Shown: piece after piece, positions 52,305 through 63,468 of the stretch
How the letters are laid out: each line of letters starts with the position of its first letter
Position numbering within the stretch: position 1 is the first letter of the stretch
Source: Cokeromyces recurvatus
Taxonomy: Eukaryota; Mucoromycota; Mucoromycetes; Mucorales; Mucoraceae
Direction of reading: 5' to 3'
Assembly (NCBI RefSeq): GCF_025118155.1
Contig: NW_026251421.1
Span: 1-64,000 of the forward strand
Length of the DNA stretch: 64,000 nt
The notes under the pieces: model-generated
Database searches by the model: none
What the model saw: the letters and a program-made list of their open reading frames with translations, nothing else
Told to the model about the DNA's origin: nothing
Program-made: the position numbers and the translations under genes

Positions 52305-53705
52305 TTAATGATATGACCTTGTAGTCATACCTGCCATAAGCCGTTGTTCAGTTGTAATTGGCTTATTCCATTGCCCATCATAAACCAAGTTCTTTTGTGT
52401 TTCCATAAAACTAGCTACGGCCATACATTCAGCTTCAAACATGTCAGGCGTTACACCTTCAAATTGGTTATTAAATGTATGAAAGTTTGTAGCATATTCA
52501 AGTCTTTTAAGATTTGGGAATAGCTTCAAAAGATCATAAAAGCCGGGGATAGATAATGGTGTAGTCACATATTTGGTAATACAGAGATGTTGAAGAGAGG
52601 AGCCAGGTAAGGTATTTATTAAATTCGAACGTGGAGAAGAAGAAGATAAGAAGACCTTTTTATAGTAAGGCTTGAATCGATAACGATTCTCTTTCCTCAT
52701 TGTAGATCGTGGTGCAATCATCTTCATTTTTTGTTCTTCTTTAAGGGTATCCTTGAGGGAATTATAAAGAGCTAAATCACGATTAGTAACACAAGCTAAA
52801 TCATAAACCTCTAATTTCTTAAGATGTTTGCACTTGCAGAGAAGTTCCCAAAAGGCACGATTAGAGATAGTACCGGTAGGGGAAGCACCTCGAAGTTCAT
52901 GACCATCTTCACTAATAAGGTCTGTTATTTCGAATACATCTCGAGATTTGATACTATATAATGTTAAAGATTCAAGCTTAGGCCAGTGATGAGCCATCAT
53001 GTTGATAACATCATCATTCATACCCGCATGAAACCCAAGAAAATGACGCATATTAGGACAATTTGAAATAATGGCTTGCAATAGATGAGATGAATCAAGA
53101 CCTTTATCACCATTATTCATATAATAAAAAGTGTCAAGCGAATAAGCATTCCAGATGATGGCTTGAAATAAATGAGTCATTTCAAAGTCCAAATCACAGT
53201 TAAGAATCTTGATAGTATGTATTGTAGACCGATTCAGTTCAAGCATATGTAAAAATAGATTAGAAAAATAATTATGAAGTTCAAAGCCAAATTTACGATA
53301 TTCTTGAAGTCGACGAGTAGGTTGTAAAGTACGAATATGAGAAAATAATAAAGGTCGATAATTATGTGATGGTTGATTAGAGAATTGAACAGGTACAACT
53401 GTATTTTGAATAAATTCAGAATAACATCCATCAATTGTAATACTTTTAATGCGGGGACTAATTGAAACAATACTTTCCATTGCTCTTAATAAAACATTGA
53501 ATTCTAGTCCTTTAAATTCGATATCTTGATATAAATAAGGATCCTTACAATTATAATACCATTTACGAGATACTCTAACATTAACATAAGGAAATCAAAA
53601 AAAAAACTATTTATTATGTATAATTAAATAATACCTAGAGACTCTTAATCTATCTGGTAAAGAAAGATAAGAAAATATTTGCTGTAATATAGGATTGGGA
53701 AACAT
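52305..53705 (-). CDS. F-box protein
   Basis: Two exons (53635-53705, 52305-53574) give 446 residues. The N-terminus MFPNPILQQIFSYLSLPDRL continues across the intron as RVSRVSRKWYYN, a typical F-box. The rest has spaced leucine-rich segments (HTIKILNCDLDFEM, LESLTLYSIKSRDV, LKKLEVYDLACV, FPNLKRLEYA), like fungal F-box/LRR proteins. It is a likely SCF substrate adaptor with unknown target, and the third F-box gene in the window. Confidence 0.78.
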
Positions 53706-53911
53706 AGTAATGGTATAATAATGAAGTAAAATAACAAGGGATAAATAAAAAGAAAGAAAAAAGAAAGATTTTTTTTTTGTATACGCATATTTTTTTTTTA
53801 AGATTTTATACATTTTTTTTTTGTCTTGCTGCACTTACAAGCTATTATTGACTATACCCTATCAGATGTTGGTCTATGTTTCAGGTACAATCTGGGTTTT
53901 AATTATAAAGA

Positions 53912-53949
<38 letters not shown>

Positions 53950-56046
53950 TTAGATTCAGTTCTTTACCATACATAAAACCTTATAGAAAAAAAAATTTAA
54001 TTTGTAACAAATATTATCTTGTTCATATCTCGATTTTTTTTTAAAAAAAAATACCGTAAACTTCAGTTGTAGAATAATTCTTTTTCTTCATGTTTAACTT
54101 TATTTTAATAAAAATAATAGATGCTTATATAAACATATAAATACATATATACATATATATATGTATACGAATATATATAACTATTTGTATGTATATATGT
54201 ATGTATATTGCTTATTATTTTTTAACAAAAAAATATAAATAGGATGGATAAACTTTTACTTCTTTATATATCTTGAAAAGTGTGATTACTAGATTGATTT
54301 TATTTTATTATTGTATGACATTAAGAAGCTGATTGGGTACAGAAATTCTAAAGGCGGGGTGACGGAGTTCTAATAATGATTTGCACCTTGGAGTAAAAAC
54401 AAGTTTAGTGATATTCAATGGTGTGTAAAAGCTAAATGGAGATATTATGATTATGTAAGGTATTTATAACATGCAGATAGTCTATATGCTTACTTATTTT
54501 TACATGTATACAAATAGTTTAATATTAGAAGAGAAATGAACATAGATGTATATCCCATTACTGCGCTGTAATTATATAAAGACACTAATTAATCTTTATT
54601 CCGGAAGTAAATAATATCCTGGTAGTTTGACATATCTGATTAATTAACTTAAAAAGAAACAAAAAAAATAAAGTCTGCTTACTTGTATACAATTGTTTTC
54701 ATAAAGATTCATTACAATCAGCTCATGCTTTCTTTAAGCTTATTCATTATAAATCAAGACCAGCAAACAATGTTTGAATACATACTGTAGTCTTCGTCTT
54801 TCATACTATTGGCCCCCCAAAAAAAGACACTTTCTATATACATCTATATACATATAAAAGCATAAATTATAGCCATTATCATATTTATTAAATGATCTCA
54901 TTCATATTTCATAACTACTATTTTTATAAAATTCTTTTTTATGCTAGAGGACAATTTAGGCTATATACATACATGTATATTCTACTACTAAATTAATATA
55001 TAAAGACTCTCAATGATAATGTAAGAAACAATCATAAACTTGATACAACGTAAATCAAAATAGTATGTTTATAGTATTATTTAAGCATTTAACTATGATT
55101 TTTTTTTTGTTAAAAAAAAAAAGCCTAATATAGATAAATCCAAATATTAAGTTGCTCAACCGTTTAGCATAAAGGATATTCAACAAACTCCTTGATTCTG
55201 TTCACTCCTTAAGATGATCAAATAATCAAAAGAGAATGGTCAAAAGTGTAGGGATGATAGGGCCGATTATTCCGGAAAGGCTTTTAATAGGATTAACGTG
55301 AAAGAGCATAATAATTGATAGCTGCACAATCTTCCTGATTAAACTCTTATAAACAAAAGCTTCTTTTACAGTTCTTTTCCTACATAAATAAAAAATGAAG
55401 GCTAATAATAAAGTCACAAGCCATGATTTAATTTAGAATTTCCAAGAAGAGGAACATTGCATAGTAGTGAATTTATATAAGCTGAGTTGACCAAAAAAAA
55501 AAAAAAAAAAAAAAAAATGTCATTATTATTAGTGTAACTTATAACTACTGCAACACTTTTATAAAATAAGAAAAATGTGTTATAATGACGTAGTAAAACA
55601 CGAGAAGTTTAATTCATCTTTTTATTAAACAAACATTAGGTTTTAAACAATATATCAAACATGTTTAACAAAAAAGAAAGAAAGAAAAGAAAAAAGTATA
55701 ATAGAGCCGACAACAAGGCAGAAAATAACTAATGACTATACCCAACAGCACTAATTGTTATATTCTTGAACTTATAACAACTCAATTAGACTACCTGACC
55801 TATTCTACCTTTTAATTAGATTCCTCTTGCCAGCATGTACATTTATGCCATGTCATTTGATAATCATTGCTCTCGTAATCCATTCAAACTTTTTTGAATT
55901 ATTATTTTTTTTTATTATTATTATTATTTATTTTTTGTTTTAATCCATTCTACAAGTAATCATAATAATGAAAACAAAACAAAGTTATAAAAACATCAAG
56001 TTGTAATCATGGTGTTGTTGTTATTGTTATTGTTAGTTGATGTTGC
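53706..56046. other. AT-rich intergenic region (2.3 kb)
   Basis: No supportable gene. It contains a T run of 33 at 53914-53946, TA/TATG repeats near 54140-54210 and (ATT)n tracts near 55900-55930. A 63-codon minus-strand frame at 55226-55417 is hydrophobic and AT-driven and was not called. Confidence 0.55.
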
Positions 56047-56393
56047 TTAAGGACCAGCAGTAGGAGCAGGGTTCATTCTACGCTTACCACCAACTTGAGT
56101 GGTGACGTTGACGAAACGACGGCTACAAAAGAAAAAAAAACATAATGTTAATAAAAAAAAAGGAAAACATTGGAAATTAAGTTGATCAATTCATACTTGT
56201 AAACTTGTCTCTTCTTAGCACGACCAGTCTTGGCCTTCTTCTTTTCTTGCTTAGCAACCTTAGGGGTTTGAGACTTGACCTTACCGGCACGAGCAAGGGA
56301 ACCGTGAACTTTACCCTACATCAAATGTTTTTTTTTTATGTCAGATGCCTTTCCTTTGATGGATGGATGGATGCCCTTTTATTTATTTACCAT
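56047..56393 (-). CDS. Small-subunit ribosomal protein eS30
   Basis: Three exons: 56391-56393 (only the ATG), 56197-56315 and 56047-56122, giving 65 residues. After the Met, the sequence [20 protein letters not shown] and then [19 protein letters not shown] is unmistakable eS30. There is no ubiquitin-like fusion, unlike animals, as is normal in fungi. It is a component of the 40S shoulder near the decoding site. It is divergently paired with eS1, with 263 bp between start codons. Confidence 0.95.
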
Positions 56394-56656
56394 TTTAGAT
56401 AATTATTAGAGAAAAAAAAGGGGGGAAAAACCTTTAATCTTTGTAATGATTTTAGTTTTAACAAAAAAAAAATAGTATATGCTGCAATACTGGAGAAGAA
56501 GGATAAAAAATTTCCGGGCCGGACCCTTACTTAGAAGGGTAAAGTGAGTGGTAAAAAAAAAAAAAAAAAAAAAAAAAAAGTGCACTAACTCGAAGCGAGG
56601 GGAAATAGATTGACAGGTCGCTGAACCTATCAATCCCTCTTTTTTGAATTGACAAT
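56394..56656. promoter_or_regulatory. Shared divergent promoter of eS30 and eS1
   Basis: The 263-bp interval between two ribosomal protein start codons. It holds a G+C-rich core (CCGGGCCGGACCC, around 56515-56527) next to a 6-bp-arm inverted repeat ACCCTT-ACTTAG-AAGGGT (about 56523-56540). A 27-nt A run (56553-56579) follows, probably nucleosome-excluding. Transcription-factor identity is not known. Confidence 0.6.
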
Positions 56657-57830
56657 ATGGGTATGTATCAAGCATCCATCCATCAATAAGGGATATTAAC
56701 CTATGTTTGATTTTAGCTGTTGGCAAGAATAAGCGCCTTAGCAAAGGAAAGAAGGGTTTGAAGAAGAAGGTGTAAGTAACGATTTCATAATTTAGAAGAT
56801 GAGAAATGTCAATGTTAAAGTATATACATATATGTACATTCATATATTCAACACGGGCTTAATTGATTTTGCTGGTTCGAGAAACGACTATTTATCAACA
56901 TATGGAGTATATTAATTATAAAGTGTACAACATGTAGACTTTAGTTTTTTTTTTTTCTTCTTTTAGCTGATTTGATCCAATCCATCAACTTTAATTTTCA
57001 GCAATACATTCTTCTAGTTCATGACATTTCTCATCATCTAAAAAAAAAAATAACATCAGCCGTAGTTGATTAATTATTTATTTTATAGTGTTGACCCCTT
57101 CACCCGTAAAGACTGGTATGATATCAAAGCTCCTTCTATGTTCGATGTCCGTCAAGTCGGTAAGACTCTTGTCAACCGTACTCAAGGTCTCCGTAACGCC
57201 AACGACTCTCTTCAAGGTCGTGTTGTTGAAATGTCTCTTGGTGATCTCTCCAAGGACGAATCTCGTGCCTTCCGTAAGATCCAATTGAAGGTTGATGAAA
57301 TCCAAGGTAAGAACTGTCTCACCAACTTCTACCGTATGGATATGACAACCGATAAGCTTCGTTCTATGGTCAAGAAATGGCAAACCCTTATTGAGGCTTT
57401 CGTTGACATCAAGACCACTGATGGTTACCTCGTTCGTCTCTTTGCCATCTCTTTCACTGCTCGTCGTCGTAACCAAATCAAGAAGACCACCTATGCTCAA
57501 TCTTCTCAAATCCGTCAAATCCGTAAGAAGATGTTTGAGATCATGACTGAAGAAGCCACTGCTTGTGACCTCAAGGAACTTGTTACTAAGGTGACTTCTT
57601 CTGCTTCTCAATCCGCTCAAGATGCTATTGCTGTCCGTATCGAGAAGGCTTGCCAAGGTATCTATCCTCTTCAAAACACCTACATCCGTAAGGTCAAGAT
57701 CCTTAAGGCACCCAAGTTCGATGTCTCTGCTCTCTTGGCTCTTCACGGTGGTGCTGCTGCTGCTGGTGAAGATGTTGGCTCCAAGGCCACCAAGGAGTTC
57801 GTTGAACCCCCTATTTTGGCTTCTGTCTAA
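56657..57830 (+). CDS. Small-subunit ribosomal protein eS1 (S3a)
   Basis: Three exons (56657-56660, 56717-56771, 57089-57830) give 266 residues: [19 protein letters not shown] followed by [36 protein letters not shown] and the usual C-terminal region [15 protein letters not shown]. The first exon is only ATGG. The 317-nt second intron is much longer than others here and contains a long inverted repeat. Codon bias is strong, as in EF2. eS1 is a 40S protein near the mRNA exit channel. Confidence 0.97.
56772..57088 (+). other. Long structured intron of the eS1 gene
   Basis: The intron carries a perfect 14-bp inverted repeat: GATGAGAAATGTCA at 56798-56811 and its complement TGACATTTCTCATC at 57022-57035. 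Pairing would loop out about 210 nt, bringing the donor and the branch/acceptor region close together. No complete C/D or H/ACA snoRNA was recognised inside. Confidence 0.7.
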
Positions 57831-58236
57831 ATAGTTTTCAAATAAAGAACTTTTTTTTTTTTTATTTTTAATAAATTCTTATTTAAATAAAATATAACCA
57901 CCAACACCATTTCTTGCATAATAATGAGTACATCCATGATCTTTTGTATGACTTGACAAAATTTCCAATTTAATCAACACAGTATCTGAGTTTAAAATCA
58001 AATTTGTATCCATTTACTGATTATGAAAGAAAAGTTTTCTAATGAGTCTAGTTTATATATAACCCTTGCTTAGAAAATGGCTTAGGTTCACCAAGAATAT
58101 TATAAATAAAAATAAAGAAAAGGGATATTTTATATTATACACATGTTACAAACAAAACAAAAAGAAAAAGTAAATGTATATGCATGTGTGTATATATATA
58201 TTTTTTTTTTCTTTTAAAAAAAATATAGTTTTTTTT

Positions 58237-58948
58237 TTAAGCGCCCATCATAATCTTGAATTCTTCAAAACTAATTTGACCATCACCGTTAATATCAGCT
58301 TCTTTGATCATTGCATCTAATTCTTCTTCAGATAATTTTTCATTTAAAGAAGCCATAACTTTACGTAATTCTTCACGGTCAATTAAACCGTTACCATCAA
58401 CGTCAAAAACTCTTTTTATTATTTATATAAATAATCAATCCATGTTCACTTTTTTTTTTAAAAAAAAAAAACAAAAAAAAAACAAAAAAAAGAAAAAAAC
58501 TTACTTGAATGCTTCTTTTAAATCATCGCCTTCATTTCCAGTTTTCATATTTTTAACAAGACCCAAGAATTCATTAAAGTCAATGTTTCCGTTGCCATCA
58601 GCATCAACATCGTTAACCTATAAATCTCGAGAAGAAAGAAAAAAAAAAGGTAAATCCCTTTGTTCCTTATTAAGTTTTAATGGTATATCATTAATTACCA
58701 TATCTTGGAGTTCAGCATCACTAGGGTTCATACCAAATTTTCGAAGAACAGTACCTAATTCTACAGCTGTGATGCTACCATCACCATCAGTATCAAACAA
58801 CTGAAAAGCTTCTTTGTATTCAGCAATTTCTTCTGGTGTAAGTTGATCAGCCTATGTAATACATTCATTAATGATTGTCATTTATACCTACTCTCTTCTC
58901 CTTCCCACCCCTCCTCCTTTTTTTTTTATTGACACCGTGTCATACCAT
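58237..58948 (-). CDS. Calmodulin-like EF-hand protein
   Basis: Four exons: 58946-58948 (ATG only), 58699-58851, 58505-58617 and 58237-58411; 147 residues. It starts [20 protein letters not shown]. Four EF-hands are present, all with complete 12-residue loops: [36 protein letters not shown] and [12 protein letters not shown]. Length and start match calmodulin. However, several positions differ from the nearly invariant fungal calmodulin (for example [33 protein letters not shown]), so it may be a paralogue. Predicted to sense Ca2+ in the cytoplasm. Confidence 0.88.
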
Positions 58949-60364
58949 TCTATAATAATAATAATATTAAAAAAGATAAAGAATAGAAAAAAAAAAAAAA
59001 AAAAAGTTCTATATTGTTTCAATCAATAAATCAATTCAAAATCATATGAATTCATTTTTAATTCTCAGCAAATGGCAAAACGGAAAATAGGATGATAAAT
59101 TTGCATACTTTATATTTTAGTTATGTGTCTAACAACAATTATCTTCTTTCCTACTAGATGAATTACTTTGGGAGTATCTCTGGAGGGAAATGCAACATTT
59201 TACTAAAGCGTTCTACTTTATTTTAAATTAAAAAAAAATTACCTACTACAAAAGAGACACTTCTAGCTGGATAATGCTCGTTTATTGTTCGTCAGCTGAA
59301 AGAAAATATTAAAAAGAGTTTTCTGATGACCAAAATCAGCTTAACACGTTAAGGGATTTCCTAGACTTCAAAAAAGAAAAAAGAAAAAAGACGCTGATAT
59401 TTTAATTATCAAAGATTCAGAAAATAAGTGATTCTTTTAATTAGAATTACCGCCATGATATGAAATAAGCTCTAACTTTACCATTTTTTTTTTTTTTTTT
59501 TTTTTGATCTGCTTTGTCTTTTACAACAAAAAAAAATAGAATAGTGAAAGGACTATCAATCGTAGAATCATGTAAAATGATGAATTCTAGAAGCTTTTAA
59601 TATTCTTTTATAACAGCTCTTTAGATGATAACTACACCAAGTAGACTGCACAATACAAGAGTGACTATTTTTTGAATAGTTTTAATAAATGTCAATCAAG
59701 GAGATTGAATAATTCATATAATAAAATAGCTACGTCTTGAAACATAGATCTGAGATAAAGAAAAGTAAATCATTATAATAACCGAGAAGAAGATTAGATT
59801 AGATGGATAAAAGAAGAGGAAGTCTAGTACGTGGTTACTTTACTCAATAGAGTGGAAATAAACAGCTTTCTTTAGAATACATCATTCAGTGATTGTACAA
59901 CGCTACAAGCAAGTAAATAAATAAATAACAAACAAAACTTGTCAATAATTTTAATATTTCCCGTTGTCCAAATACGGAAATTAATTTTTGATGACTTGTT
60001 TTTGGTAAATGATTTCATAGGTGGATTGTTACATTTAATTAGTAAACGCTATGTATTACATAATATTACAATGCAGAATAAAGTATAATATGTTTGCCAC
60101 ATGACACTAATTGACCCAACTTTATATCATTTTTATTTTTTTTAGACTTGAATCGTGGGAAAGAGTTCTAATTATTACTCAATTAAGCATTCTGAATCAT
60201 GTGACTTGTTATTGTTGTTATTATTATTTTTTTTTAAAGAAAAGAAAAGAAAAGAAAAAAAAAAAAAAGGTTATTGTATATATGAAATAAAGAAAATTAA
60301 GAAACCATCCTTTTTTTTCCTTTTTTTTTTTTATTTTTTTTTTCAAAGAAAAAACAAAAGAAAA
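58949..60364. other. AT-rich intergenic region (1.4 kb)
   Basis: A divergent promoter region for the calmodulin-like and ornithine aminotransferase genes. No gene recognised. Homopolymers are near 58989-59005 and 59486-59505, and A/T-rich runs at 60225-60360 precede the next start. Confidence 0.55.
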
Positions 60365-61875
60365 ATGGCCAAGATCTCTAGTAAAGAAGTTGTCGAATTA
60401 GAAAGCAATTATAGTGCACACAAGTAAAATAACAATAAACGGGGGGGGTTTTTTTTTAATAAATAAACGGCATAATGAATATACTGATCTTCTTCATAGT
60501 TATCATCCTCTTCCTGTTGTTTTCTCTAAAGCAAAGGGTATTTGGGTATGGGATCCAGAGGGAAAGAAATACATGGATTTCTTATCTGCTTATTCTGCTG
60601 TAAATCAAGGCCATTGTCATCCTAAAATCATTCAAGCTCTCTGCGATCAAGCTTCCAAGTTGACTTTATCTTCTCGCGCCTTTTATAATGACATCTTTGG
60701 TACCTATGCTAAATACATGCATGACTCCTTTGGCTATGATATGGTGTTGCCCATGAATACAGGTGCTGAAGCGGTTGAAACGGCCATCAAGTTGGCACGT
60801 AAATGGGGTTATGAAAAGAAGGGTATCCCTGAGAATAAAGCGATTGTCTTGAGTTGTGAGAATAACTTTCATGGTCGTACTGTGGGTGTTATCTCGATGA
60901 GTACAGACCCTGAATCTTATGGTGGCTTTGGACCTTATTTACCTTTAGTGGGTCCTGTTATTGAAGACACTACAATTCGTTATAATAATATAGATGATCT
61001 TGAGAAAGTATTGAATAAGGTAGGAGACCATGTTGCTGCCTTTTTAGTTGAGCCTATTCAGGGTGAAGCAGGGTAAGTGTGCACAATTTTTTTTTTTTTA
61101 GTATATTGATATATTGATATATATATATATATACATATCCATATATAGTATTATGGTGCCGGATGATGGCTATTTAAAGAAAGCTTATGAATTATGTAAG
61201 AAACATAATGTTTTATTCATTGCTGATGAGATTCAGACTGGTCTTGGCCGTACAGGTAAAATGCTCTGTGTTGATCATGATCGTGTACGTCCAGATATCG
61301 TCCTTCTTGGTAAGGCACTTTCAGGAGGTGTTTATCCTGTGTCTGCTGTACTAGCAGATCGTGATATCATGTTATGTATCAAACCTGGTGAACATGGTTC
61401 TACTTATGGTGGTAATCCACTTGGTTGTGCTGTTTCTATTGCAGCTTTAACTGTTATTAAAGAAGAAAACTTGGTAGAAAATTCAGAAAGATTAGGACAC
61501 ATCTTTAGAGAAGAGCTCAAGAAGATTAAATCACCATTATTAAAGACAGGTAAGCATGCATGCATGCATATACATATTTATTTACTTTTAAAAGGAAATT
61601 CATAATCTATGTTTATTTTAGTTCGTGGTCGTGGATTATTAAATGCAATTGTAATTGATGATTCCAAATCAGAAAGAACAGCTTGGGAACTTTGTTTATT
61701 ACTTAAAGAACGTGGTTTATTAGCTAAGCCTACTCATGTTAACATCATTCGTTTAGCTCCTCCACTTTGTATTACTGAAGCTGAATTAATGGAAGGCGTT
61801 AAGATTATTGCTGATGCATTAAAAGATATCGAAACAATGAAAAAGGAAGATATTCCTAATGAGCTTGGTGCTTAG
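60365..61875 (+). CDS. Ornithine aminotransferase
   Basis: PLP enzyme converting ornithine plus 2-oxoglutarate to glutamate semialdehyde and glutamate (arginine catabolism/proline synthesis). Four exons (60365-60423, 60500-61072, 61149-61549, 61622-61875) give 428 residues. Visible: [14 protein letters not shown], the cofactor region [43 protein letters not shown], the Schiff-base Lys in [12 protein letters not shown], and [13 protein letters not shown]. There is no mitochondrial presequence, so it is likely cytosolic, as in yeast CAR2. The first intron contains an 8-G/9-T tract. It ends 34 bp from the convergent MLH1 stop. Confidence 0.95.
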
Positions 61876-61909
61876 TAGAAATGAAATAAAAAATAATTTT
61901 TTTTTTTTA

Positions 61910-63437
61910 TTAACATCTTTCAAAAATTTTATATAAATCAGTTAAATTCGCTAATGCAGTTACATAGTCTTTTAGTCCCATTGGAGCTACAAAATGAGTT
62001 TTAAAAGCTGGGAAAATAAAATGTTGTACTTTCCATAAATAGTCTTCGTGTTCGTTGCTATTACATGGTGCTTCAGCGCTATAGAACAAAGCTAATTCCC
62101 TTGAGAATGTATCAAAGCATTCCTTTTCAGATTCCCAATTGACTTCTGTACCTAATCTTAATAAGAACAAAGGAAGTTTGTCCATACAAGGAACATAATC
62201 TTTGATAAGCATCGGTAATCCAATCAAGTTTCCTTCATTAGATATCTCCATTGAAAAGTATTCTTTTAACATTTCTGCACGTGAAACCAAAGTATCTGTA
62301 ATGGACTTTATAATTTTTTTTTTTTAATATCAATACAAGACGCTTCCCCCTTAAGTTTAATTAAACTTACTTTTACAATATCATCTTTACTTATCAAGTT
62401 TTCTGGTAAAGTACCATTCTTTTCTTCTATATCAATTGCAATTCTTAAGCATTCTCTTATTGAAATAGGTGTCGCTAACTTTAATTCACCCATATTACAA
62501 AATTCATTTAATACAATTTGATAGAATAGTTCTTCGCTAAATAAATAAAAGGGAGAGGTTTACTCGGGTAATTCTCTTTATATATGTGTATACCTTACCT
62601 TGCCGCATTGTAATCAATGAGATAAATATTTTGTTCATGTTGAACGAGTGCTAATCTATCATCTACACAGCCAATAAAGGTATGTCTTGAAAATATATGT
62701 GTTAAACCTATCATATACATATATATATATATATTTTTTTAAAAAAAAATATTTATATAAAATAGAGTACACTTTTGTTGTTATTGTTATAAAGATTACC
62801 TATATTTTCTTGCTTTTTGATCTCTTTACGTAATTGTAATACACTCGTTAAACGTACTTCCACTCTAGCTTTATGAATAACTTCAACATGTGTTTCATCA
62901 TGTCCTAGAGTAGTAGTACCCCGTTTATGTACAAATGTATCCAAAGTAGTTATTTTACTATCTGTTCTAACATATTTATATTCTGGCGTATTATTATTTG
63001 TAGGCACTATTGTATCTTGTCTAGATGTGAGTTTTTCTTTTCTTTATATGTATTACAATCATAAATAATACCTTCTTCTGATTCATTTTGTTGTTGTAAA
63101 GTGGGATCTAAAGCACCAGGTAATAAAGATTGTGTATAGAAAGTTCTCGAATTATTTGCATTTTCTAAAGTTTCTTGAAATACATGACTTATAGCATCGA
63201 TAATTTTATCCTCGTTTAAAAAATGAACTTCTTTTTTAGTTGGATGGACATTCACATCCACATTTTTAGGATCAATTTCAAGGCTAAGATAAATAAATGG
63301 ATGTGAACCTTTAGGTAATAGTAAAGCATAGATAGCATCAATAGCTCTTTTAATAGATGAACTTTCAACTGCTCGATCTATTATTACATAAATGGGTTTA
63401 ATTTAATAAATAAATACATACACACACATACACACAC

Positions 63438-63468
<31 letters not shown>

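Noticed and set aside
55226..55417. 63-codon hydrophobic frame on the minus strand
   Set aside because: AT-rich, isolated, no conserved features; expected by chance in a 2.3-kb spacer.
56873..56884. GGTTCGAGA resembling a tRNA T-arm/B box in the eS1 intron
   Set aside because: No matching acceptor stem, A box or anticodon arm around it.
57078..57746. 222-codon open frame antisense to eS1
   Set aside because: Same codon-bias artefact as for EF2. The sense product is clearly ribosomal protein eS1.
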